This document shows, one piece after another, positions 17,295 through 24,841 of a DNA stretch of 26,349 nucleotides. The notes under the pieces are model-generated. The model did no database searches and was not told the origin of the DNA. It was given only the letters and a program-made list of their open reading frames with translations. The stretch comes from a virus. A program made the translations under genes and the position numbers. Position 1 is the first letter of the stretch. Each line of letters opens with the position of its first letter. The stretch covers positions 1 to 26,349 of the IMG/VR virus record IMGVR_UViG_3300006737_000163. One strand, given 5' to 3'.

Positions 17295-19535
17295 TCAGGA
17301 ATGGAACACAGGGTCAATCGTTATGACCTTGATTGACTTAGGCATTATCTTCAGCATGCTCCTTATCGGTCCTTTGTCCTCAGGTATGGGCAGTGGTGCT
17401 TCTGTAATGAAGTAGTCATCAATTAGAATCTCTATGGTCTCTTTAGTACCACTACCGCCCTGTTTGACGAATGATAAACGTATCATGTCAGCGTCAGTGG
17501 TGTCTGTTGTAGTGTCATCGAAGTTATCTATGCTTCTTCTCATGTTGTGGTAGAACAGCGGGTCGTCTACTATTATCTCCATCTCCATGTCGTACTCGGT
17601 CTTGCCAGCGACGGATATGGTTGGGTTTCTAGTGCCTGCGTATGGTACTTGGTCGGTCTTAGAGTCAGCGACGTTAGCACCTGTGATGGTGTAGAACTGC
17701 TGCACTCCGGTGCTGCCGTTGAGTTGGAAACTGACGACTTGCCCAAGGGTAGTGCCCTTGACCCTCATCGTACCATTGTAGAACATGAATGGCTTCTGAG
17801 TCCTCTTGGCTATGCCGGACTCCTTCCTCTTGACCTCTGTGTTGGCCGTATCCTCGAAGAGTCTGTGTGCGTCGTACCTGTCACCTTCTTCTGAGTCTTC
17901 CAATCTACCAGTGTCGGTGTAACATAGAGCAGCATCGAAGTTCACTGTCATTTTTAAGGCAGCATCAGTATCAGCCTTGAGTGAGAAGTCTTTCACCTTG
18001 CATCCACGGAAGACACGTGTGAGTTGCTTTGAGTCACCTGCACTACCATCCACGACCTCTGTCGCTGCTGTGCCTGCACCAAGACCTGTGTCATTTCTCC
18101 TGATGCTAACCTCCATAGCGAAAGATGGTAGGTTGGTTCTGGAGTAGATGAGTTTCTCAACTGGATTCTGTAATGTACCGAAAGTCCCAGCACTAGAACT
18201 AGCCGCTGTGGTGAGGAGATTAGGACTACCGTTAGACCCGTCTGCCATGAACCTACAGAAGTAGATGTCCATGTCGGTGTCATGATTGAAGTTGAAAGGG
18301 TCATCGACCCATATCTTGCTGTTGTTTATGGCGACTATCCTTCTTATCTCGGTCTTGATAGCCTTGCTTATGACGCTATCAGCGCCCTGTGCTGGCCAAG
18401 TGCCGTCGCTTGCTGTTTCCCTGTGAGTGTGTACATCTGTGGTGTTGAACTCAGGGATTATCACATAGTCGCCTGCTGCTGGTGCTTCGTTGTCACCCGC
18501 ACCTAGTTCGCTGACAGCAGTGCCACTGTAGGCGAAGTAGGAGTCACCGGGCGAGATAGCACCGTCAGTCTCTAGGCTTGTTGTAGTACTTGTAGGACCA
18601 CACAGAGCAGATGGACTGAAAGCGAGCGTGTCTGCTGTCGTCAACTGAACCTTAGTGCCACCCTCCTCGAATCTCATGGTACTGTTTGCTCCGCTATCGG
18701 AAACAGCGGTCAATCTACCTACATATGTCCCGTCGCTCTTGAAGATTGCATCTCCAGCACCGACTCCTGTGATTGCCCCGTCTAATTGTATATGGGTGGC
18801 CGTTCCTGCTGCGATAGTTTCTTCGACTTTACCGGTTATGGTTGTTAGTGGTAGTTTGGCCAACTCGTGACCTAGTGCGTAGTAGAACCAACGACCGTTG
18901 TGTATGTTGCACTCGAAAGAGCCGCCTGTATTGATGAACCTGCCCGGAGTCTGTACTGCTACGTCTCGACCTAGACCGACCACGTGGTATCTCTTCAGGT
19001 CCACGACGGTCTCAGGTAGAGCCACAGTGCCTACCAGTCCTACGAACTGGTCAGTGAGAACCCTCTCAGCAGCATCATTTGCGTGACCTGCATGAGTCAT
19101 GGATGTGTCCATGCTGGGAGTTTTGAATGGAAGTATGTGCAGAGCACCTGAGTCTGACGTTATGTCACCACTGCTGTGGTCTGTAAGCAGATGTGGGGAT
19201 ATGGTGAGTTCGATGTCGGATTGAGCGACTATGGTGTATACCCTACCAGACACGCTGTAGTTGTCATTAGCATCCCAAGGGTCGCCATCCAGACCGCTGA
19301 AGACGAGTTGACTGCCGACCAACATGCCTCTTGGGAAGGCAATCTTGGTGCTGTCTATCGGTGCTCCCGATGCGCCACCACTGAACTTGATGACGCTTGT
19401 ATCCTTGATTTTGTCTCTTGCACCGGACTTGGCAATGAACCTCACAGTGCCGAATGCATTGTGCTCTATTGTGATACCTGACTCGTGACCGAACGTGATT
19501 TCAGTCAGGTCTCCACGATAAACTGTTGACGGCAT
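17295..19535 (-). CDS. Tail tube (major tail) protein, enlarged (746 aa)
   Basis: This protein would polymerise into the tail tube. The C-terminal half carries tube-type features: FAMEVSIRRNDTG, an FRGCKVKDFSLKADTDAALKM motif followed by NFDAALCY, and later KTEYDMEMEIIVDDPLFYHN. This resembles the beta-sandwich of siphovirus tube proteins. The N-terminal half holds extra beta domains. One near 255-305 (GAGDAIFKSDGTYVGRLTAV) belongs to a small module also present twice in the giant protein. Tube proteins are commonly 150-350 aa, so this one probably has surface domains on each ring. The ATG is 9 bases after TGAGGTGA. The TGA stop again begins the SD of the next gene. Assignment follows from order (terminator before, chaperones and tape measure after) and these patterns. 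Confidence 0.75.
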   Translation of the reverse strand: MPSTVYRGDLTEITFGHESGITIEHNAFGTVRFIAKSGARDKIKDTSVIKFSGGASGAPIDSTKIAFPRGMLVGSQLVFSGLDGDPWDANDNYSVSGRVYTIVAQSDIELTISPHLLTDHSSGDITSDSGALHILPFKTPSMDTSMTHAGHANDAAERVLTDQFVGLVGTVALPETVVDLKRYHVVGLGRDVAVQTPGRFINTGGSFECNIHNGRWFYYALGHELAKLPLTTITGKVEETIAAGTATHIQLDGAITGVGAGDAIFKSDGTYVGRLTAVSDSGANSTMRFEEGGTKVQLTTADTLAFSPSALCGPTSTTTSLETDGAISPGDSYFAYSGTAVSELGAGDNEAPAAGDYVIIPEFNTTDVHTHRETASDGTWPAQGADSVISKAIKTEIRRIVAINNSKIWVDDPFNFNHDTDMDIYFCRFMADGSNGSPNLLTTAASSSAGTFGTLQNPVEKLIYSRTNLPSFAMEVSIRRNDTGLGAGTAATEVVDGSAGDSKQLTRVFRGCKVKDFSLKADTDAALKMTVNFDAALCYTDTGRLEDSEEGDRYDAHRLFEDTANTEVKRKESGIAKRTQKPFMFYNGTMRVKGTTLGQVVSFQLNGSTGVQQFYTITGANVADSKTDQVPYAGTRNPTISVAGKTEYDMEMEIIVDDPLFYHNMRRSIDNFDDTTTDTTDADMIRLSFVKQGGSGTKETIEILIDDYFITEAPLPIPEDKGPIRSMLKIMPKSIKVITIDPVFHS

Positions 19536-19549
19536 GGCTCTCTCTCACC

Positions 19550-19999
19550 TCATGGGATTAACTCTGCAAAGATAACAACTTCTATCTGAAAGGTCGTTCT
19601 GAACAACATTTTGCTCCTATCGGACAAATCCGTTCGTGTTTTGAACACCAGTCTGTCGTAGTTCTCACCGTCTCCTTTGCGCTTGGTGTGGATTGCTCTT
19701 CTTATCTCATTCTCCATGAGTTGCAAGTGCTTTCTGCTTCTCATGGTTCTCGCATCCAACGTGATATTTATTCTAGTGGTAACGAAGTCATACAATAGTT
19801 CCGGTGTCTCTTCGTTGTGTGCCGTCTCGAAGACCATGATGTAGTCGTGGTTCTTCATGTCCAGCCTCTTTCCACGCTCTGGTCCTACGTCTGCTATGTC
19901 TATGATGATAGGCTTGTAGTTGCCCGTATTCCCCCTGTTCCAATTGTCTTTCAGGACAGCGAGAACAGCGTCTATGCCCTCTAGGAAAGTCGCTACCAT
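19550..19999 (-). CDS. Probable tail terminator/tail completion protein (149 aa)
   Basis: Length, position just before the tail tube gene and the alpha/beta pattern fit a tail-terminator protein, which caps the tube at the head-proximal end. An N-terminal helix (GIDAVLAVLKDNWNRG) is followed by a strand (YKPIIIDIADVG), a YIMVFETA strand, a helix (RKHLQLMENEIRRAIHTKR) and a final strand (FRTTFQIEVVIFAEL). This alternation is typical of the lambda gpU-like group. The ATG overlaps the previous stop by one base. The TGA stop forms the start of the SD TGAGGTGA of the tail tube gene. Assigned from context and secondary-structure pattern, not from a diagnostic motif. Confidence 0.65.
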   Translation of the reverse strand: MVATFLEGIDAVLAVLKDNWNRGNTGNYKPIIIDIADVGPERGKRLDMKNHDYIMVFETAHNEETPELLYDFVTTRINITLDARTMRSRKHLQLMENEIRRAIHTKRKGDGENYDRLVFKTRTDLSDRSKMLFRTTFQIEVVIFAELIP

Positions 20000-20340
20000 T
20001 AGTTCTTCACCTCTGCAATCGGTAGTAGTTTGCCACCTCTGTAGTTGAAGTTGTGCTCCCTTATCTCAGGATTTCCCTCTGTGAGCATCCTCTCGTCCAC
20101 TCTCTTCATCACCTTGTCTATGATTTCCTGTGATGCTGGGAGACCTGTCTTTGTTACAGTAATGAGACCATCATCGTTCGTCAGTCCCTCAGACATCATC
20201 TCCTCCCTCTCCTTCCTCGTTCTGAGGTTGGATGGATTCTTTGTGAAGTAGTTGAGTAGTTCTGCTTGGTTGGATATATTCTCAGAAAAGGTATCCCTGA
20301 TTCTACCTCGCATCTCGTCTCCTGCGTCATACTTGGTCAT
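19999..20340 (-). CDS. Probable head-closure/neck protein (113 aa)
   Basis: A small, highly charged, largely helical protein (MRGRIRDTFSENISNQAELL, RTRKEREEMMSEGL) with a C-terminal strand-like end (NFNYRGGKLLPIAEV). I do not recognise the family from sequence. Its position between an adaptor-like gene and a tail-terminator-like gene, with a 4-base ATGA overlap at its start and a 1-base TAATG overlap at its end, is that of the head-closure protein or stopper of siphoviruses. The overlaps suggest fixed-ratio expression with its neighbours. Confidence 0.6.
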   Translation of the reverse strand: MTKYDAGDEMRGRIRDTFSENISNQAELLNYFTKNPSNLRTRKEREEMMSEGLTNDDGLITVTKTGLPASQEIIDKVMKRVDERMLTEGNPEIREHNFNYRGGKLLPIAEVKN

Positions 20341-21992
20341 AGGAAACTTACCACCTCTTTGTAACGTGGTATGGTGTTCTCTATGTCCATCTTGTACATC
20401 TGTATCTTGGATGCGAGGTCTACGTTCTGCGTTCCCTCAGGTATGAGAACGCTCCTATCATCGCTCATGAGTAAGTCTATGGCTACCATCTTGGTGCACA
20501 TGTCCTCTATCGCCTTCTCAAGATACCTCTCTCCGTAGATGTAGGATGCCTTGACTGCGTTCCACTCGAAGAACGGGTATGAGTTGTTGAAGTATATGAT
20601 TCCCATCTCAGGGTCTAGCCAGAAGTCACGTAGCCTGCCACCGTCTCCAGTGCTTCCCTGTAGGTCAACATCCATTTTATGCTGAGTGACAGTAAGCCCA
20701 TTCAAGTCGTCTACTGAAGAACCTACAACAGAAGAACAACCAGTGAATGTACCATGTGAGGTCACATTCCCATTAGCATCGAGTACATTTGAGGTCTTAC
20801 CTGTGTATCTGATAACTGTATCACCAACGGATAAGACTCCAGAATCCACGAAATTGGATGTTGTGTTTTTTGCTGTCACATTACCGTCTCCATCGACCGT
20901 GTGTACAGTTAGTACGCTAGTCGTAACACTATTGACAACAGCAGTATTACCGATTGCTGCATCTATAGTGACATTGGAATTAGTGGAGGCGATTGTGCAT
21001 GTTTCTCCCCCCTTTATCGGTCTCATGCTTGTTATCTTTACAATACCACTGCCTAAATCGGAGTTTGCTGTAGCAAGGAACTCGTTGTTCACTGCTACGT
21101 TAGAGGTGCTCCCCTCTAATGTGAAAGCGGGTGAGAAGTCCACTCCTGCCTTTCCGACCCTATCTTCCTTGTTGATTAGGTCAGCGAGATTCTGTGCTGT
21201 GGTTATCTTGTCGAAGTCTGCTCTCCACTGATTGGATGCAGTGCCCATAGTCAAAGTGACAGTAGATGCTGTGCTGTTTCCGGGGCATAGAACGATAGAG
21301 CCTGATAAGGTGTTCACACTATCTGGTATGATAATACGTGCTTCTGCTGCACCAATCTCCCTGTAGTCATCTCCTTGCCATAGTTCTAGACGTAGGAGTT
21401 GCTGTACGTTTCTATATAGAAGAGGGGTAGTACCCACGTAATCCGTGTAGTACCTACGCCTGTATGGTTTGTATGTGTCGAAGTTGATGTACTCAGCAGT
21501 GACGAGATTCGGTCTCCATGAGTTGTGTGTCATGTTGTCTATCTTGTCCTGCATGCGTCTGATGATGGCATCCACCTTGTCCTTGGTCAGTCCTCTTGTC
21601 CTGCCGTTGGTGAATGATGCTTGATTCTGCACGTATCCATTGTCTGCTACCTCGTAGTCAGTAGCAGTGAGAGTAGCGCCTGAGAATGTGAGTTTGACAC
21701 TACCAGCCTTAGTTGAAGTACCTTTGCCGATAGCGGTGATGGAGAGGTCCTCTTCACCTAGGGGGTCAGCGTCACTGTAGATTCGTATTTTATCTCCTAC
21801 TGAAAATCCGATATTACGATAGTCAGCACCAGTGATGTATATGGCATCAGAGTCTGCATCTTTGCTCATTAGAACTGCTTCTTGTGGTCCTATGTCTAGT
21901 AAATCTGCGACTTTCTGTGCTGTGGTGTATACAATCGCAGTGGGGTCAAGAGGCCTTGTCTCTGCCTCACCGGGACTGAACACCTGTGGCAT
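20337..21992 (-). CDS. Head-tail adaptor-like protein with large beta insertion (551 aa)
   Basis: The last 100 residues resemble gp6/gp15-type connectors: IIYFNNSYPFFEWNAVKASY, then helices ERYLEKAIEDMCTKMVAIDL and a terminal KIQMYKMDIENTIPRYKEV. An N-terminal helical piece (about 130-160, LTKDKVDAIIRRMQDKIDNM) would complete the adaptor bundle. The centre (about 215-430) is Thr/Ser/Val-rich beta sequence, including TTAQNLADLINKED followed by strands, a layout seen in virion insertion domains. Classical adaptors are near 100-150 aa, so this one is several times longer. I prefer the ATG at 21992, which overlaps the previous stop as TAATG. A GTG at 21998, 4 bases after GGAGG, is an alternative. 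The gene ends in an ATGA overlap with the next gene. Confidence 0.7.
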   Translation of the reverse strand: MPQVFSPGEAETRPLDPTAIVYTTAQKVADLLDIGPQEAVLMSKDADSDAIYITGADYRNIGFSVGDKIRIYSDADPLGEEDLSITAIGKGTSTKAGSVKLTFSGATLTATDYEVADNGYVQNQASFTNGRTRGLTKDKVDAIIRRMQDKIDNMTHNSWRPNLVTAEYINFDTYKPYRRRYYTDYVGTTPLLYRNVQQLLRLELWQGDDYREIGAAEARIIIPDSVNTLSGSIVLCPGNSTASTVTLTMGTASNQWRADFDKITTAQNLADLINKEDRVGKAGVDFSPAFTLEGSTSNVAVNNEFLATANSDLGSGIVKITSMRPIKGGETCTIASTNSNVTIDAAIGNTAVVNSVTTSVLTVHTVDGDGNVTAKNTTSNFVDSGVLSVGDTVIRYTGKTSNVLDANGNVTSHGTFTGCSSVVGSSVDDLNGLTVTQHKMDVDLQGSTGDGGRLRDFWLDPEMGIIYFNNSYPFFEWNAVKASYIYGERYLEKAIEDMCTKMVAIDLLMSDDRSVLIPEGTQNVDLASKIQMYKMDIENTIPRYKEVVSFL

Positions 21993-22291
21993 TACCACCG
22001 AGCCTCCTCATTCCTGTGGCCCATGTTGTACTCCATCGGTTTCTTGCATGAACTGCACTTCTCCACGAACATGAAGTGAAGGAGACCACAGTGCTTGCAC
22101 CGTGTTCCTGCACCTATGTTGAGTATATCGCTTATGTCTTCGACTCTCTTGTTCTGCTTGCTGACAGTGCCTGCCAGAGGTTTGTCGGTATTGAATACCG
22201 AGCCAGTTCCAAGAGTCTCTGCTAGTTTGACGTTCTGCTTCTGTGCACGTTCTATGTCGCTGAGTTCAAGAGTTTGTATATCGAAACCCAT
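21992..22291 (-). CDS. Zinc-ribbon protein of the neck region (99 aa)
   Basis: The C-terminal part has two CxxC pairs, CKHC at about residues 65-68 and CSSC at about 79-82, which should bind one zinc ion as a small ribbon. The N-terminal 60 residues are helical and charged (LSDIERAQKQNVKLAETLG). The start ATG follows GGTGAGG by 8 bases. The TAA stop overlaps the ATG of the adaptor gene (TAATG), suggesting translational coupling. The role is unknown. Its setting between head and connector genes suggests a structural or assembly role rather than a transcription factor, but short zinc-ribbon proteins of archaeal viruses can also be regulators. Confidence 0.7.
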   Translation of the reverse strand: MGFDIQTLELSDIERAQKQNVKLAETLGTGSVFNTDKPLAGTVSKQNKRVEDISDILNIGAGTRCKHCGLLHFMFVEKCSSCKKPMEYNMGHRNEEARW

Positions 22292-22306
22292 TCATATCCC
22301 TCACCA

Positions 22307-22480
22307 TCAACTCGTTGTCACAAATATATACACGTTACCCAGAATCGTATGTGGGTCAACTGCCACAGGTGCGTTACTGCCTATAGCAGCAATCACTGCG
22401 TTCTGCATCGTCGTCTTCGCACTACTGCTGTTGAAGTCAGTAGGGGCGAACGGTCCAAGTATCGTAAGTGTCTTTGCCAT
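22307..22480 (-). CDS. Short hypothetical protein (57 aa)
   Basis: A 58-codon frame fills the gap between the 87-aa gene and the zinc-ribbon gene. It begins with ATG at 22480, preceded by GGTGA with a 5-base spacer (GGCGGTGACCTAGATG), and ends in TGA at 22309-22307. The peptide starts MAKTLTILGPFAPTDF and ends GNVYIFVTTS. It is mildly hydrophobic with beta-type stretches and no Cys. The strong SD, correct spacing and full use of an otherwise empty 200-base gap argue that it is real. Its first residues (Met-Ala, then an Ile/Leu-rich strand) loosely recall its neighbour. Function is unknown; a small virion component is likely from context. Confidence 0.7.
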   Translation of the reverse strand: MAKTLTILGPFAPTDFNSSSAKTTMQNAVIAAIGSNAPVAVDPHTILGNVYIFVTTS

Positions 22481-22493
22481 CTAGGTCACCGCC

Positions 22494-22757
22494 TTAATTG
22501 CGGAAACCTATGCCAATGAACCTTCCGCCTAGAGATGCGCTCTCACTAAAGTGCAGGGTAGTGCCGTTTGCACCAATTGCTACCGGGTTTGCTTCCTCAG
22601 TCGGGTTGTTGTCTCCGCCTACTACTATTACATCGCCGTAAACTAGACTAGCCAAGTGTCCTGAGAAGTCTATGCTTGTATCGCCGTCTGCAAAAGTACC
22701 AGTCACTAGCACTAGGTTTCCTATTATCGTTGGTCTTGGGTCAAATGATATTGCCAT
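22494..22757 (-). CDS. Small beta-rich virion protein (87 aa)
   Basis: Unrecognised. It has alternating hydrophobic beta-type segments (IIGNLVLVTGTFADGD, LVYGDVIVVGGD, RFIGIGF), Gly/Asn turns and no Cys. The pattern GDVIVVGG...ANGTTLHFSE faintly resembles a small beta module seen in the tail tube and giant protein here. The ATG at 22757 has a GGAGG site in the duplicated leader. It lies among capsid-adjacent genes, so a head decoration or head-fibre-like role is plausible but unproven. Confidence 0.65.
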   Translation of the reverse strand: MAISFDPRPTIIGNLVLVTGTFADGDTSIDFSGHLASLVYGDVIVVGGDNNPTEEANPVAIGANGTTLHFSESASLGGRFIGIGFRN

Positions 22758-22776
22758 TTTTTTATTCCTCCATTAT
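22755..22776 (-). repeat. Copy A of a duplicated translation-start leader
   Basis: This is nearly identical to the leader of the 155-aa gene at 23661-23681 (one extra A). Here it overlaps the coding end of the HeH-like gene, where it encodes the final Ile-Met-Glu-Glu and stop, and supplies GGAGG to the 87-aa gene. Confidence 0.7.
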
Positions 22777-23184
22777 TGTTTCTGTTGCCGTCTCTTCGAC
22801 CGCTTCCTCAACCACTTCTTCCACAACTGGCTCTTCGGCTATCTCTTCGACAACCGGCTCAGGTGCGGGTGGGTTTAGAATTGTATCGACTTGTGCTAGT
22901 AGTTGAGTCTTGGTTTGGTAGACCCTACCGACAGTTCCGCCGTTATCTCTTATCCAATCTATGATATCGGCTCTGCGCCATCCATCATCTGGTAGACCGT
23001 CGTTACCAGCATCGGTGGTGAGGGGTTCGTCTCCCTCGATTGCCCACCTTTCTGCTGGTAATCTGTTTCTCCATTGGTCTACCCACTCTTGGGTTTTTTC
23101 CTGCGATTCCGTCCTAACAAACTCAGGCCCACCATCAGGAGAGTTTCTCCTGTGGTGAGGTCCGAGAAAAGTTACGGTTGGCAA
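22762..23184 (-). CDS. HeH/SAP-like domain protein with acidic tail (140 aa)
   Basis: Residues about 65-103 (DDGWRRADIIDWIRDNGG followed by KTQLLAQVDTIL) form a helix-extension-helix pattern like the HeH, SAP or Rho-N small folds. Such domains are often annotated in short proteins next to capsid genes of tailed viruses. Residues about 106-140 are a Pro/Glu/Val-rich acidic tail (EEPVVEEVVEEAVEE). The N-terminal third is basic and hydrophilic. The start is TTG at 23184, chosen because TGAGGTGG lies about 7 bases upstream and there is no nearby ATG. That SD begins with the TGA stop of the preceding gene. It may bind DNA or another head protein, but the role is unknown. A second protein with a SAP domain and acidic repeats lies in the tail region. 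Confidence 0.7.
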   Translation of the reverse strand: MPTVTFLGPHHRRNSPDGGPEFVRTESQEKTQEWVDQWRNRLPAERWAIEGDEPLTTDAGNDGLPDDGWRRADIIDWIRDNGGTVGRVYQTKTQLLAQVDTILNPPAPEPVVEEIAEEPVVEEVVEEAVEETATETIMEE

Positions 23185-23195
23185 CTGAAACCACC

Positions 23196-23663
23196 TCAGC
23201 CTACTATAGCCGTTAGTAGAACTACGTCTGTGTTTCCAGCGGTGGTGTAAGCGACTGTTCCAGCCTCATGAGCAACTACTGTTGCTGCTGCGAGTAGGGA
23301 CTCGTCGGTATCTGTGTCGTTGATTAGACTCAGAACTGCGTAGACCTTGCTGTAATTGCTGTTGAAAGCATTCACATCGAAGGTGTGTGCAGTACCAGTA
23401 TCACCAGTCAGACTAACCGAAATCAATCGTAGACCTGATACTGGTTTGTTAGTACCTTGCGTGTTCGTTGCTCCGAAAGCATCCAGAGTACCGGGGTATC
23501 CTGACGTTCCTGCAACGAATGCTGCTCCACCTGCACTTTGCCATGCTGTGTTAGCGGCTACTGTGCCGTCTGCGTTAGGGACATTTTCTAATGCCCCACC
23601 AGTGTTTCCACCCATTGGTATGTCTAAGTATGTCGTTGTTACTGTTGTTTGTACGTGTGCCAT
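23196..23663 (-). CDS. Small virion protein, possible capsid decoration protein (155 aa)
   Basis: I do not recognise a named family. The protein is rich in Gly, Ala, Thr and Val, with alternating beta-type stretches (for example GLRLISVSLTGD and TTAGNTDVVLLTAIVG), almost no charge clusters, no Cys and no membrane segment. Its place directly after the capsid gene, 30 bases downstream with a strong GGAGG site, fits a decoration or cement protein or a minor capsid component. Such a gene is expected to be highly expressed, which suits the SD. Its stop codon TGA forms the first bases of the SD of the next gene. Function is inferred from position and composition only. Confidence 0.7.
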   Translation of the reverse strand: MAHVQTTVTTTYLDIPMGGNTGGALENVPNADGTVAANTAWQSAGGAAFVAGTSGYPGTLDAFGATNTQGTNKPVSGLRLISVSLTGDTGTAHTFDVNAFNSNYSKVYAVLSLINDTDTDESLLAAATVVAHEAGTVAYTTAGNTDVVLLTAIVG

Positions 23664-23681
23664 TTTTTATTCCTCCATTAT
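23661..23681 (-). repeat. Copy B of a duplicated translation-start leader
   Basis: On the minus strand this reads ATAATGGAGGAATAAAAAATG. It differs by one A from copy A at 22755-22776. It contains GGAGG and ends with the start codon of the 155-aa gene. Here it is non-coding, lying after the capsid stop, although an ATG-GAG-GAA-TAA mini frame is kept. Confidence 0.7.
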
Positions 23682-23693
23682 CTCCAGACTGAC

Positions 23694-24839
23694 TCACTTA
23701 AGGTCACGAATGCTCCCTTGTCCACCGAAGAAAGTCGTCCATAGTTCTCCCATGGTCCTGTACATTCCTTCTTGCCCTAGTCTGTTGATTGCGAATGGGT
23801 CACCAGTCTCAATTCCACTCTCGTAGTATTGTGTTGGTATCGCCGTGCTGAAGTACATGTAGTCAGTGTCTAGGAAGTACATCCTGCTGATTACATCTGA
23901 TTCTACGTCTTTGGAAGGGATGATTGGAACTCCGTTGTAGGTTGCTACTACGAATCCGGCTTCCATTCCCGGTACACCCTTGACACCGTTGTAGGTTGGG
24001 GTGACTCTCTTCTCTTCCATGAACCTCTGCTGGGACTGTAGCAGTTGCTGTAGTCTCATCAGAGTGTCGTATCCAGTTAGAATGACCTTGGGGTTTCCAC
24101 CACGTACCCAGATTTTCTGGAATAGGTCGTCTAGTTGGTCTAGGCTTAGAACCCTGTCAGTTGCGCCAGTGCCACCAGTGTTAGCCTCAGCATATCCCCA
24201 GCCGCCAGTAGTTGCGCTTCTGTCGATGGAGTAGATGTCCTCGTCGTTGTCATCGTAGTGAGTACCGCCAGCGGCCATTACACTCGTGTCACCGATAGTT
24301 ACTCTGTCAAGAGACTCGAAGTTGTTACCAGCCTTTGTAGATACATCTGTTAGAAGCATCTTGTTGGTCATCTCTGCGTGGTGCTTGCCCATCTCTTCTT
24401 TCAGGACTGAGCGTATGTCGCCCATTCCGTCATCCTTGTCAGCAAGGAAGATAGCAGTCTCGGACATGTCGAACGTGTGAACGATTGTCTTTGGTTTTGC
24501 TGCCACGTGCTCGAACTTTGGCTTTACTGTGTCTGGTAGGGCTGCATTCTCTGCAACTCCACCGTGTATTGCGCCTGAGTTAGGTTTGTCAGTTAGAACT
24601 CTCCATCCTGACCTGTCCCAAGGTCTCTTCGGTAGTATGCTGAATGCGTTGAACTCTTGGTTCATCTGCGACCATACTTTGCGTCCGTAGATTGCATTGT
24701 ATGTTCCAGCGGTTGAAGAGAGCATTGGTGCATCTGCTTTCAATAGTTCACTGCCGGAGTAGGAGTAACCCATTGAGTTACCTGCTCCGTAGTAGTATCT
24801 TTCCATGTCTGTTATTGTGCGTACGTAGTTTCTTGCCAT
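23694..24839 (-). CDS. Major capsid protein, HK97 fold (381 aa)
   Basis: This protein forms the icosahedral shell. It has the usual length and layout: an N-terminal arm (about 1-45), an extended E-loop-like part (about 65-105), a long charged helix (spine, about 128-155, IRSVLKEEMGKHHAEMTNKM) and an A-domain. The A-domain shows PKVILTGYDTLMRLQQ and YNGVPIIPSKDV followed by RMYFLDTDYMYF, which is characteristic of HK97-fold capsid proteins. A substrate-like N-terminal delta domain is absent, in agreement with a separate scaffold. The ATG at 24839 is preceded by AGGAGTGAT, which overlaps the end of the protease gene. It lies directly after protease/scaffold and before small head genes, the standard order. 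Confidence 0.9.
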   Translation of the reverse strand: MARNYVRTITDMERYYYGAGNSMGYSYSGSELLKADAPMLSSTAGTYNAIYGRKVWSQMNQEFNAFSILPKRPWDRSGWRVLTDKPNSGAIHGGVAENAALPDTVKPKFEHVAAKPKTIVHTFDMSETAIFLADKDDGMGDIRSVLKEEMGKHHAEMTNKMLLTDVSTKAGNNFESLDRVTIGDTSVMAAGGTHYDDNDEDIYSIDRSATTGGWGYAEANTGGTGATDRVLSLDQLDDLFQKIWVRGGNPKVILTGYDTLMRLQQLLQSQQRFMEEKRVTPTYNGVKGVPGMEAGFVVATYNGVPIIPSKDVESDVISRMYFLDTDYMYFSTAIPTQYYESGIETGDPFAINRLGQEGMYRTMGELWTTFFGGQGSIRDLK

Positions 24840-24841
24840 TC

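Noticed and set aside
17284-17317. Longer N-terminus for the SAP gene from a TTG
   Set aside because: It would overlap the tail tube gene without an SD, whereas the ATG at 17284 has GAGGT at good spacing.
20686-21231. Plus-strand frame of 181 codons
   Set aside because: Antisense to the beta insertion of the adaptor-like gene; no start signal and repetitive Thr/Val/Ser content.
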